Assembly: GCA_903934325.1 (NCBI GenBank)
Contig: CAIZNH010000040.1
Coordinates: 62,001-126,000 of the forward strand
Length of the DNA: 64,000 nt
Direction: 5' to 3'
DNA from: an uncultured Alphaproteobacteria bacterium
GTDB lineage: Bacteria; Pseudomonadota; Alphaproteobacteria; Sphingomonadales; Sphingomonadaceae
Shown here in pieces: positions 28,106 to 35,728 of this stretch. The position numbers and the translations under genes are program-made. Numbering within the stretch: the first letter of the stretch is position 1; every line of letters begins with the position of its first letter. Under the pieces are notes generated by a model, which did not search any database, was not told the DNA's origin, and saw only the letters and a list, made by a program, of their open reading frames with translations.

Positions 28106-29674
28106 ATGACCTCGCCCGCCACGTCCACAATGTCATCCGCAATCGTCGGACGAGACTTTCTCGCCTCGATCGTGGTGTTCCTCGTCGCCCTGCCGCTGTG
28201 CATGGGGATCGCGATCGCATCGGGCGCCCCGCCGGCGCTGGGTCTGATCACCGGGATCGTAGGCGGGCTGGTAGTCGGCAGCCTGGCCGGCTCGCCCTTG
28301 CAGGTGAGCGGCCCGGCGGCAGGGATGGCGGTGCTGGTCTACCAGGCGGTGCAGGAACACGGGCTGATGATGCTCGGCGTGATCGGGCTGATCGCAGGGG
28401 CCTTGCAGCTGCTCGCCGGGGTGCTGAAGCTGGGGCAATGGTTCCGCGCGATCTCGCCCTCGGTGATCCACGGGATGCTGGCGGGGATCGGGGTGCTGAT
28501 CTTCGCCTCGCAGTTCCACGTGATGCTCGATGATGCGCCGCGCTCTGGCGGCCTTGCCAATCTCGCGGCGATCCCCGAGGCGATCATCAAGGTCTTTCCG
28601 GCCGATGGCTCGGTCCATCACCTTGCCGCGATGGCCGGGATCATCACCATCGCCACCATCACCCTGTGGAACAAGTTCAAGCCCAAGAGCCTCGCGCTGC
28701 TGCCCGGGCCGCTGCTGGGGGTGATCGTCGGCACGATCTTCGCCTTCATCTTCGCGCTGCCGATCACGCTGGTGGCCGTCCCCGCCAACCTCACCGACGC
28801 GCTCAACATCCCCACCATGGACGCGCTGAAGGGCGCGATGGATCCCGACATCCTGACGCTCGGAATCGTGTTCGCCTTCGTCGCCAGCGCCGAAACACTG
28901 CTGTGCGCCACGGCCGTCGACAAGATGCACATCGGCGTGCGCACCCAGTACGACAAGGAACTACGCGCGCAGGGCATCGGCAATCTGATTTGCGGCGCAT
29001 TCGGTGCGCTGCCGATGACCGGCGTGATCGTGCGTTCGGCCGCCAATGTCGAAGCAGGCGCAACCACCCGCATCTCGGCAATCATGCACGGCGTGTGGCT
29101 GCTGCTGGCGGTGGTCGCCTTCCCCTTCGTGCTCAACGAGATCCCGACCGCGGTGCTCGCCGCGATCCTCGTCTTCACCGGCTACAAGCTGGTCAACATC
29201 GCGCAGATCCGCAAGATCGCCGAATTCGGCAAGCAGGAGCTGGCGATCTACTTCGTCACGTTGATCGGCGTGGTCGCGATCGATCTGCTGACCGGCGTGA
29301 TCCTCGGCTTCGTGCTGGCAACCCTGAAGCTGGTCTACACTTTCTCGCACCTCTCGATCGAAGTGACCCACGAGCAGGACACCAACCGCACCGATGTGCT
29401 GATGACGGGCTCGGCCACCTTCTTCTCGATCCCGCAGCTATCGGGCGCGCTTGAACAGGCGCCGCGCGGATCGGAGGTGCACATCCATGTCGAGAAGCTC
29501 GACTACATCGACCACGCCTGCCTCGAAATGCTGGCCTCGTGGGAAAAGCTGCACCAGAGCACCGGCGGGAGCCTGATCGTCGAATGGAACGAACTGGTGC
29601 AGCGTTACGGACGGCGCTCGCAGGATCCGAGCAAGACCGACATCCCCGCGCTGATGCGCCGCCCCGCCGCCTGA
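28106..29674 (+). CDS. SulP family anion transporter with STAS domain (probable bicarbonate/sulfate)
   Basis: 522 aa from ATG 28106 (GGAG 11 nt upstream). A 10-14 helix SulP core begins VGRDFLASIVVFLVALPLCMG and includes SGPAAGMAVLVYQAV and FGALPMTGVIVRSAANVEAGA. A cytoplasmic STAS domain follows (about residues 425-510, TGSATFFSIPQLSGALEQ to DHACLEMLASWEKL). Position directly after carbonic anhydrase points to bicarbonate, as in BicA-like SulP proteins, but sulfate cannot be excluded. An 8-bp hairpin at 29695-29713 follows. Confidence 0.88.
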   Translation: MTSPATSTMSSAIVGRDFLASIVVFLVALPLCMGIAIASGAPPALGLITGIVGGLVVGSLAGSPLQVSGPAAGMAVLVYQAVQEHGLMMLGVIGLIAGALQLLAGVLKLGQWFRAISPSVIHGMLAGIGVLIFASQFHVMLDDAPRSGGLANLAAIPEAIIKVFPADGSVHHLAAMAGIITIATITLWNKFKPKSLALLPGPLLGVIVGTIFAFIFALPITLVAVPANLTDALNIPTMDALKGAMDPDILTLGIVFAFVASAETLLCATAVDKMHIGVRTQYDKELRAQGIGNLICGAFGALPMTGVIVRSAANVEAGATTRISAIMHGVWLLLAVVAFPFVLNEIPTAVLAAILVFTGYKLVNIAQIRKIAEFGKQELAIYFVTLIGVVAIDLLTGVILGFVLATLKLVYTFSHLSIEVTHEQDTNRTDVLMTGSATFFSIPQLSGALEQAPRGSEVHIHVEKLDYIDHACLEMLASWEKLHQSTGGSLIVEWNELVQRYGRRSQDPSKTDIPALMRRPAA

Positions 29675-29694
29675 ACGGGAGCGGGGCTGCACGG

Positions 29695-29713
29695 ACCGGT
29701 TCAGTGAACCGGT
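29695..29713. terminator. Bidirectional hairpin between sulP and arsR2
   Basis: ACCGGTTC AGT GAACCGGT, a perfect 8-bp stem with 3-nt loop in the 26-bp convergent gap, running into the arsR2 stop codon. No T-run. Confidence 0.5.
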
Positions 29714-30066
29714 TCGAGCGCCTCGCGGTGCCACAGCTCCTTGGCCGTGGCGATATCCGCTTCGCTGGCACGGCCAAGCCGGTGCGCGATGAAATCGATA
29801 CCGTCGATGAGCCAGTCGGCCAGTTCGGGCTGGTTGAGACGGTAGACCCGTTTCTGGGCCTGAGCCTCGGTCTCCACCAGCGCGATGGCGCGCAGCACCC
29901 CCAGATGCTGCGAGACGCGGGTGGCGGGAATTTCCAGTGCGTCGGCCAGTTCGTTGACCGTAAGATCCCCCGCCTGAAGCTTGAGCAGCAGACGGATCCG
30001 GTCCGGATGCGAGATCTGGCGGAGCACATTGGCCAATTCATTGGCAACGATCTTGCGGCTTGGCAT
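29701..30066 (-). CDS. ArsR family winged-helix regulator (paralogue 2)
   Basis: 121 aa, the same length as the paralogue at 27012-27377 and alignable from the first residue (MPSRKIVANELANVLRQISHPDRIRLLLKL). The recognition helix ATRVSQHLGVLRAI is nearly the same as ATRISQHLSLLRSH in paralogue 1, so both may bind similar DNA. Also cysteine-free. It starts 13 bp after the stop of the IDH-like gene and is convergent with sulP, so the two ArsR proteins bracket the carbonic anhydrase-sulP genes. Confidence 0.86.
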   Translation of the reverse strand: MPSRKIVANELANVLRQISHPDRIRLLLKLQAGDLTVNELADALEIPATRVSQHLGVLRAIALVETEAQAQKRVYRLNQPELADWLIDGIDFIAHRLGRASEADIATAKELWHREALEPVH

Positions 30067-30079
30067 CGGGGTGAACCTT

Positions 30080-31279
30080 TCAGGAATGAGCGGTCAGGGG
30101 GGAGGCATTGGACGCAATAAGACTAAGACGCGCCGGGGCCGCGATTGTTCCGCAGGAAAGGCTCGCCGCAAGGGCCTGCCAATGCGGCGCGGCTCGGTGG
30201 CCTTCGCCCATGCCGGCGCAGACTAGCTCAAGGAAATCAGCATCCTCGAGCGTGCGGGCATAGGGCACCGAGGATCCGCGCGAGACTGTCACGATGCCGC
30301 TGTCGCGCAGCCGGGTGGCCGCCTCGTGCAACCGGCGCGCGGCCACCGCCATGCCGCAATGATGCAGGGTCAGCGCGAGCGTCTGGATCAGCACCGGGGC
30401 ATCGAGCGCAAGCCGCCCACCCGCCTCGACCAGACCCTCGCTCGAAGCCCGGACCAGCGCCTGTCCATTGGCGAACCACAGCAGCGGCCAGGGGCCCTTG
30501 CGCCCCGTGGCGGTCGCCACCAGCGTGAAGACGATGCTGCGCCATTCGGGCATGACGATCACCGCGTCCCAGCGCGGGCTGGAACCGGCGAGGCCCGGAA
30601 GGGCCGCCTCGATCGCCAGCACTTCAAGCGTCATCCCCTCGCGGGTGAGATTGCGGTCGGCCCGTAGCAACCGGCTGGCGAAGGCATTGCGCTGCGAGGC
30701 CGACACCAGGATCGCGATCCGCGTGCGACCCTCGGCGCGGGCGGCGTGCAGCATCGCCTCGATCACCGCGAGGCGAGGCAATGGCAGGGCGCCTTCCTCG
30801 TCACGCGTGCAGGCGGAAGGATGGGGCGAGAACAGGGCGAAATCGAGCGTCCCGGCGCGCACCGCGCTGCCCGGACCATGCTCGAACATATAGCTCACCA
30901 TCCAATCGGCACGGGGGCCATCGGCGGATGCACCGGGCTGCAGGGTGACCGGCGAGAACACCTCCCACGGGGCGAATTGCGGGATGATCGCGGAAGCGGG
31001 GCTGCGCGCCCAATCGGCCATCTTGCGCAGTCCCGAAGCGCGCGGTGCGGCAACCGGATCAAGCGCAATGCCGAGCCAATCGCGCAGGGCCGCAAAGCCT
31101 GCGTCCCACTGCGGATCGGGCGCGGCAACAGGCTCGGCCAGACGCAACCCGCCGCCCACCACCCGCAGCGGCGAAGGCGCCTTGGGCACAGCGCGCAGCG
31201 CCTCGCTCCCGGATGTGTCGGAGACGGCTTGGGGTTGGAAACTGGCTCTATCCACGATCAGGACCTTTCGCCTTGGCAC
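30080..31279 (-). CDS. Isocitrate/isopropylmalate dehydrogenase-like protein lacking catalytic residues
   Basis: 399 aa from GTG 31279; a GTG at 31252 preceded by AAAGG is an alternative start. The C-terminal 250 residues align by eye with NAD-type isocitrate/3-isopropylmalate dehydrogenases. LPRLAVIEAMLHAARAEGR corresponds to the 'SERIARFAFE.AR..GR' helix, WDAVIVMPEWRSIVFTLVA to 'FDVIVTPNLFGDILSDLAA', and VLIQTLALTLHHCG plus RRLHEAATRL to the C-terminal helices. The catalytic residues are gone: the K of 'HKAN' is in SASQRN, the metal-binding Asp of 'GDILSD' is absent, and 'HGSAPDIAG' is not recognisable. It is therefore probably a pseudoenzyme. It is upstream of arsR2 in an apparent two-gene unit preceded by an AT-rich inverted repeat. 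Confidence 0.6.
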   Translation of the reverse strand: MPRRKVLIVDRASFQPQAVSDTSGSEALRAVPKAPSPLRVVGGGLRLAEPVAAPDPQWDAGFAALRDWLGIALDPVAAPRASGLRKMADWARSPASAIIPQFAPWEVFSPVTLQPGASADGPRADWMVSYMFEHGPGSAVRAGTLDFALFSPHPSACTRDEEGALPLPRLAVIEAMLHAARAEGRTRIAILVSASQRNAFASRLLRADRNLTREGMTLEVLAIEAALPGLAGSSPRWDAVIVMPEWRSIVFTLVATATGRKGPWPLLWFANGQALVRASSEGLVEAGGRLALDAPVLIQTLALTLHHCGMAVAARRLHEAATRLRDSGIVTVSRGSSVPYARTLEDADFLELVCAGMGEGHRAAPHWQALAASLSCGTIAAPARLSLIASNASPLTAHS

Positions 31280-31326
31280 TTGCGGAGCGCGGTCTAGACG
31301 AGCCGTTCCTGTCTGAAAAATTCAAT

Positions 31327-31358
31327 ATATCTTCAAAACCATTCTCTTTTGTAGATAT
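31327..31358. promoter_or_regulatory. AT-rich inverted repeat upstream of the IDH-like/arsR2 unit
   Basis: Arms ATATCTTCAAAA (31327-31338) and 31347-31358 match at 11 of 12 positions around 8 nt. The half-site ATATCTnCAAA recurs in the operator of the first arsR. A minus-strand T-run follows it, so a terminator of the pilus operon is an alternative reading. Confidence 0.5.
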
Positions 31359-31373
31359 ATGAATTGCCGCCTG

Positions 31374-33977
31374 TCACGCCCCATTTGCCGGGGGCAGAAG
31401 CAGGCGCGTGCCCCCGTCGGGTGCCTCGCGCGACAGGGCGAGCGGGGCCGAGACCTGCCCCTGCGCCTCGGCCTGGAAGCTGGCGCTTAAAGGCAGCGCG
31501 TCGAACAGCACGAAGCCGTCGAAATCGGTCATCGCGCGCGCCACCTCGCGCCCTGCTGCATCGCGCAAGACCACCGGCACGCCCGAACGCGGAGTCTGCC
31601 GGTCACCGACTGCCAGCAGCACCTGCACCTCGATGCTGCCGGTGGGACGCAGCGGCACCATTACATGGCGCACCTCGCCCGGGCGCAGCGACAGCCGGTC
31701 TCCGGCGCGCGCGGGGCGCAGAGTGAAATCCTCGAGCGAGGACATCTGCGTCTCGATATCGACATCCGGCCCTGCCGGAACTCCGCGGATCAGCACGCGC
31801 CCGGCACCGTCGGTCGTCTCGCGCCGCAGCGCCGCATCGACCACGAAGCGCCCGCCCGCAACGCCGTTTTCACCCGTATCGCGCGCGCCATCGCCATCAT
31901 CGTCAACGAACATCTCGGCGATGATGGCGCCGCTGCGGGCGATCCCCGCAGGCGCGCTCGCCCAGCGCTCCGGCCCGCGCCACAGCCCCATCGTCAGCCC
32001 GATCCCGAAGCGCCAGCCATCGCCCTGCCGCCCGGCGCTGGCGCTGAGACCGAAGGGGCCGAGCTGCTGGCTGAACGTCACGCCGCCGCCCAGCCGTCCG
32101 CTTTGCGCCTGCCAGTCGAGATCGAGCGCCAGCGCGCCCTCGCCGAAATTGCGCGCGGCGCTGAGGCTTGCGCCCTCCAGCGTCCAGCCCTCGCGATCGG
32201 CTGCGGTGAGGCCGCTGCGCAGCCGCCAGCTCCCGCGCCTTGCGGTAAGGCCGAGTGCGGCCGTGCCCTGCCATGGCGCACTGCCTTCGCGCACCGCACC
32301 CAGCGCAAGGTTCGCCTGCCAGTCGGCCATCGGCAGCACTATCCGCGCCGCCAGCGCCTGCCGCTTGCCCCCGCGGCGCAGATCGCCGCTCAGCATCCGC
32401 GCCTGCCACGGCAGGCTCAGGCGTCCGATCCCGATGCGCCCCTGCCCGCCAAGCGAGACGACCTGCGCAAATTCCCGCACCGGTTGCGGCAGGCCCGGCC
32501 CGTTATCGCGGCCGTGACGGGCAAGATCGAAGGTGATGTCCTGCGCACCGATGCGCCGGGCGAGCCTGATCGCCCCGCCGATGCCGCCCAGCCGATCCCG
32601 CGCAGCCGTGACCGCCCACAATCCGCCGCCCAGCGCGCCATTGAACCCGAGCGCCAGCGCGGGCGCGCCGTCGAGGCCCGCACGCAGATCGAGCCGCGCG
32701 GTCACCGCAGGGCTCATCCCCCAGTCGAGGCTGGCAAAGGCGGTCGGCCCGGCAGGCTCTCCCGCCAGCACCGCACCCAGCAGCGGCCGTCCGCCATCGA
32801 CGACGCCGAAGCTGTAGCCGATCTCGTTCTCGGCATTCATCTCGGTGCCCACCAGCCGCGTGAAGACCTGGCTCTCGCTCTCGCCATTGGGGCCGTAGAG
32901 CCGCACCTCCCAGCGGTTTGCGCCGATCCGCAAGGGGATTTCTCCGAACACCCAGTTGCCCGCAGCATCGGCTTCGCGCGTTACGGCGACCAGCCGTTCT
33001 TCGTGCCAAAGCTCGGCCTCCCATCCCTGCGGCAGCGGGCCGGAAAGCGTGATCGTGTCGAGCAAGTCAGCCTTCCACGGCGCGCGCGAGGAGATCACCA
33101 GCCCGCGTCCCGAAAGACTGTCGGCGATCAGCGGCTGGGCCGGCGCGGCAATATCGCCAAGCGCCAGGCTGCGCGCGCCCAATGGCCCCAACAAATCGGG
33201 CGTGTCACGCGCCTGCGTGAGAGCAAAGCCGGGGGTCAGGCGCCCGTCGCTGGTGGCGGCAAGGCTGAGCCGTCCGGCAAGCCCGAAAACCTCGCCGCTC
33301 GCCAGCACCGAGCCGGATATCTGCCGGCCTTGTGCGCCCAGCGCCATTGCGGCGGCCACATCCGCGCTCCACAACCGCACGGCAGCCTCAGGACGGGCAA
33401 GCAAAGGGAAATCGGGCCGCAGGGTCTCGGGCCGCAGCCGCGACTGACGCTCTGCCCGGGCAAGGCGCATCAGCACCGGCAGGCTCGCCCGCGCCTCAAG
33501 CACAAGGCGCTGGCTCACCTTATCATGCGACAGCGAGAGCGGCAGGACATCGGGCAGGTCAGCGAGCGGCAGACAGTCCCCGCTGGGGCTGGGCAGCAGC
33601 ATGGCGGCGGGCAGGATGACGGTGCGACGCGGATCGGGCAGCGTTATCGCGATATCCGCGCCCGCCTGCGGCTGCTCCCACGCCAGTTCCAGCGCATCGA
33701 GCAGCGGTGCGATCGCCACGCATTGCCCGCCATCGGCGCCCAGATCCTGCAAGGGGATCGTGTCGGCAATCAGCTTGCCATCGGCGAAAAGGGCCGGAAG
33801 GGCGAGCCCGTCAGCGGCCTGACCGGCGCGCTCGGCCGCGGGATCGGTGCCAAACAACCGGTCGAACAGGCCACTATCTTGCGCCCGAACCGGGGCAGGG
33901 ACTGCGCCCAGGAGTCCGGCTGCGCAGAACAACAGTATGGACAGCAAGCGCTGCGGCCGGAAAGGGCGGCGGGACAT
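31374..33977 (-). CDS. Pilus usher-like outer-membrane protein (alternative chaperone-usher)
   Basis: 867 aa with signal peptide (LLSILLFCAAGLLGAVPAPVRA). Domain order fits CsuD/TcfC-like ushers: N-terminal periplasmic part, a region containing LSGRGLVISSRAPWKADLLDTITLSGPLPQGWEAELW (usher pore and plug), a long barrel, then a C-terminal Ig/carboxypeptidase-regulatory-like domain (FVDDDGDGARDTGENGVAG, DGAGRVLIRGVPAGPDVDI). DDDGDG repeats suggest Ca2+ binding. It is 27 bp downstream of the chaperone gene and last in the operon. Confidence 0.72.
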   Translation of the reverse strand: MSRRPFRPQRLLSILLFCAAGLLGAVPAPVRAQDSGLFDRLFGTDPAAERAGQAADGLALPALFADGKLIADTIPLQDLGADGGQCVAIAPLLDALELAWEQPQAGADIAITLPDPRRTVILPAAMLLPSPSGDCLPLADLPDVLPLSLSHDKVSQRLVLEARASLPVLMRLARAERQSRLRPETLRPDFPLLARPEAAVRLWSADVAAAMALGAQGRQISGSVLASGEVFGLAGRLSLAATSDGRLTPGFALTQARDTPDLLGPLGARSLALGDIAAPAQPLIADSLSGRGLVISSRAPWKADLLDTITLSGPLPQGWEAELWHEERLVAVTREADAAGNWVFGEIPLRIGANRWEVRLYGPNGESESQVFTRLVGTEMNAENEIGYSFGVVDGGRPLLGAVLAGEPAGPTAFASLDWGMSPAVTARLDLRAGLDGAPALALGFNGALGGGLWAVTAARDRLGGIGGAIRLARRIGAQDITFDLARHGRDNGPGLPQPVREFAQVVSLGGQGRIGIGRLSLPWQARMLSGDLRRGGKRQALAARIVLPMADWQANLALGAVREGSAPWQGTAALGLTARRGSWRLRSGLTAADREGWTLEGASLSAARNFGEGALALDLDWQAQSGRLGGGVTFSQQLGPFGLSASAGRQGDGWRFGIGLTMGLWRGPERWASAPAGIARSGAIIAEMFVDDDGDGARDTGENGVAGGRFVVDAALRRETTDGAGRVLIRGVPAGPDVDIETQMSSLEDFTLRPARAGDRLSLRPGEVRHVMVPLRPTGSIEVQVLLAVGDRQTPRSGVPVVLRDAAGREVARAMTDFDGFVLFDALPLSASFQAEAQGQVSAPLALSREAPDGGTRLLLPPANGA

Positions 33978-34004
33978 GGGTGCGTACCGAGGCAGGTCAT
34001 GGGC

Positions 34005-34826
34005 TCAGAGCGCCGCGGTGAGGCTGGCGAGGCGCTTGCCCGCTTCGGCGGGAGCGGCAGCGTCAGTTGAGACATAGTCGATCCGCACCCGCTGGCCCTT
34101 CAGCCGGGCGCGCACTTCGGGCGGCAGCGGCAGGATCACGTCGCGCGCCGTGTTGGGGGTGTAGATCGCCACCCCGCGCACCAGCCAGGCGGGCTCCTTC
34201 TCGCCTTCGACCGTCAGGCTGACATCGCCATAGGTCGAGCGGGTGCCGGAACGGGTGAGGTGGACCACGAGCTGCTCGGGCGCGTCTTCGGCCATCGCGG
34301 CGGTGTCCATCGTCACGCTGGCATCAAGGCTGCCGACGCGCAGGATCACCGGGATGGTGATCGAGCGGACCGCGACCAGTTCGATCGAAAGGCTGTTGTC
34401 GCTGCCCGCCTCTCCGGCGAGCTGGGTCGTGCCGGCGCTGACCGGGGCCGACATCAACCGCAGGTGCGAGCGATACTCGCCCGGCGCGAGCGTGCCCGGC
34501 GCGCTGGCCATAATCCGCACCACCTGGCGCGCACCGGGTTCAAGCACCAGCTGGCGCGGGGAGTATCGCAGCTTGTCATCGGCAAAGGCCTCGCCAGGTT
34601 GCGGGGTGGCGGCCTCTTCAAGGCTGCCATCCTCGCGCATCCGGCGGTTTTCGATCGCGATGCGGAAGGCGGCGGTCTCGGCGCCCTTGTTGACGAGCAC
34701 GAGTTCGGAAGAGCGCGCGTCCGGGGTCAGCACCACGCGGGTGGGGGCGACCAGCAGTTCGGCAGCGGCAGGCACAGGGGCGGCGAGCGCCGCGACAGCC
34801 GCGGCGAGGACGGGAAAACGGATCAT
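34005..34826 (-). CDS. Periplasmic pilus chaperone (PapD-like)
   Basis: 273 aa with signal peptide ending PVPAAAE. Two Ig-like domains. ELLVAPTRVVLTPDARSSELVLVNKG matches the first chaperone strands, and YSPRQLVLEPGARQVVRIM the 'P....L.PG..Q.VR' motif with the conserved Arg. It stabilises pilin subunits before delivery to the usher encoded next. A strong hairpin separates it from the pilin gene. Confidence 0.85.
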   Translation of the reverse strand: MIRFPVLAAAVAALAAPVPAAAELLVAPTRVVLTPDARSSELVLVNKGAETAAFRIAIENRRMREDGSLEEAATPQPGEAFADDKLRYSPRQLVLEPGARQVVRIMASAPGTLAPGEYRSHLRLMSAPVSAGTTQLAGEAGSDNSLSIELVAVRSITIPVILRVGSLDASVTMDTAAMAEDAPEQLVVHLTRSGTRSTYGDVSLTVEGEKEPAWLVRGVAIYTPNTARDVILPLPPEVRARLKGQRVRIDYVSTDAAAPAEAGKRLASLTAAL

Positions 34827-34883
34827 GGGAAAAGACCTTACAATGGCAGGGGTTGGTCTTTGGGGGTCTGGCGGGTGGGGGTC

Positions 34884-34913
34884 GGGAGCCGCGCGGGGGG
34901 ATGCGCGGCTCCC
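34884..34913 (-). terminator. Intra-operon hairpin between pilin and chaperone genes
   Basis: GGGAGCCGCGC (34884-34894) pairs perfectly with 34903-34913, an 11-bp GC-rich stem with an 8-nt loop. It lies 21 bp after the pilin stop. Without a T-run it probably works as an attenuator or 3'-end stabiliser, letting pilin exceed chaperone and usher. Confidence 0.6.
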
Positions 34914-34934
34914 TCCCCCCTGCCAGGAGCTGGA

Positions 34935-35426
34935 TTACTGGTATTCGACAGCGACGGTGAAGCTACCGGTGTACTTGCCGGCTTCCTGACGCACGCCGAC
35001 ATCGAGCGTGCCGCCGACGGTGAAGCTGTCTTCACCCTTGAGCAGCTGGCCGCCCGACTTCGAGCCGTTGAACTCCGACACCAGCATGGCGGTGCCGTTC
35101 TCGTTCGCGATCTTGATCTCGGTGGGGAGCGAGATGGTGTAGAAGGCGTCGGCTTCACCGGTCACGGCGAAAGCTGCGGCGGTGTGATCAGCGGTCAGGC
35201 AGGTCAGCGCCGGGCCGCACTTGCGGCTGCCGTCGGCCAGCACGACGACGCGGTCGGCAACCGTGGTCGAAGGCGCGATGGTGCCGAAGTAGAGATCGGC
35301 GACGTTGGAGATTTCGAGCGGGGCGATGATCTTCGCACCGGCGCCGGCATCAGCCGACTGGGCATTGGCCGAGGTGGCGGCAGCGAGCGAGGCGAGCACG
35401 ACGGCTCCGGCAAACAGCTTGTTCAT
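34935..35426 (-). CDS. DUF4402 domain pilin/surface subunit
   Basis: 163 aa with signal peptide (MNKLFAGAVVLASLAAATSANAQS). DUF4402 signatures: IIAPLEISNVADLYFGTIAP near the N-terminus, FAVTGEADAFYTISLP centrally, and GGTLDVGVRQEAGKYTGSFTVAVEYQ at the end, resembling fimbrial adhesin strands. Two Cys flank a loop (CGPALTC). First gene of a pilin-chaperone-usher operon, divergent from a two-component system. Confidence 0.87.
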   Translation of the reverse strand: MNKLFAGAVVLASLAAATSANAQSADAGAGAKIIAPLEISNVADLYFGTIAPSTTVADRVVVLADGSRKCGPALTCLTADHTAAAFAVTGEADAFYTISLPTEIKIANENGTAMLVSEFNGSKSGGQLLKGEDSFTVGGTLDVGVRQEAGKYTGSFTVAVEYQ

Positions 35427-35728
35427 TGGGTAGGTCCTTTCTGGTTGGTCTCGTCCAGCGGCGTTGTGCCGTGGCTGAACTCCAGATGCCGGGCCGCGCC
35501 CGCCCTGTCATTGGCGCGAGGGGATATCCGGCGGCGCGCAAGCAGGGGTCGCGCTGCCGGATGGTTAGCGAGCTTCAGCCAGAGACATAGGTATGCCTAC
35601 GGAGGCAGGGGGTGACGTATACGAAAGGATAGGATTTCATGCCCATAAGGCCGGATTGCGCGCGCATTGCGGGCGTGAAACAGGGAATCTGAAACCAAAC
35701 CCAGACTATTGCCGGACCAGCCACTGCC
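35427..35728. promoter_or_regulatory. Divergent control region between pilus operon and two-component genes
   Basis: About 300 bp with no gene. A cluster of short repeats at 35588-35607 contains TAGGTATGCCTA (near palindrome) and TGCCTACGGAGGCA (5-bp inverted repeat), possible binding half-sites for the LuxR-type regulator. A purine-rich Shine-Dalgarno-like stretch (AGAAAGGA on the minus strand) precedes the pilin gene. Confidence 0.4.
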
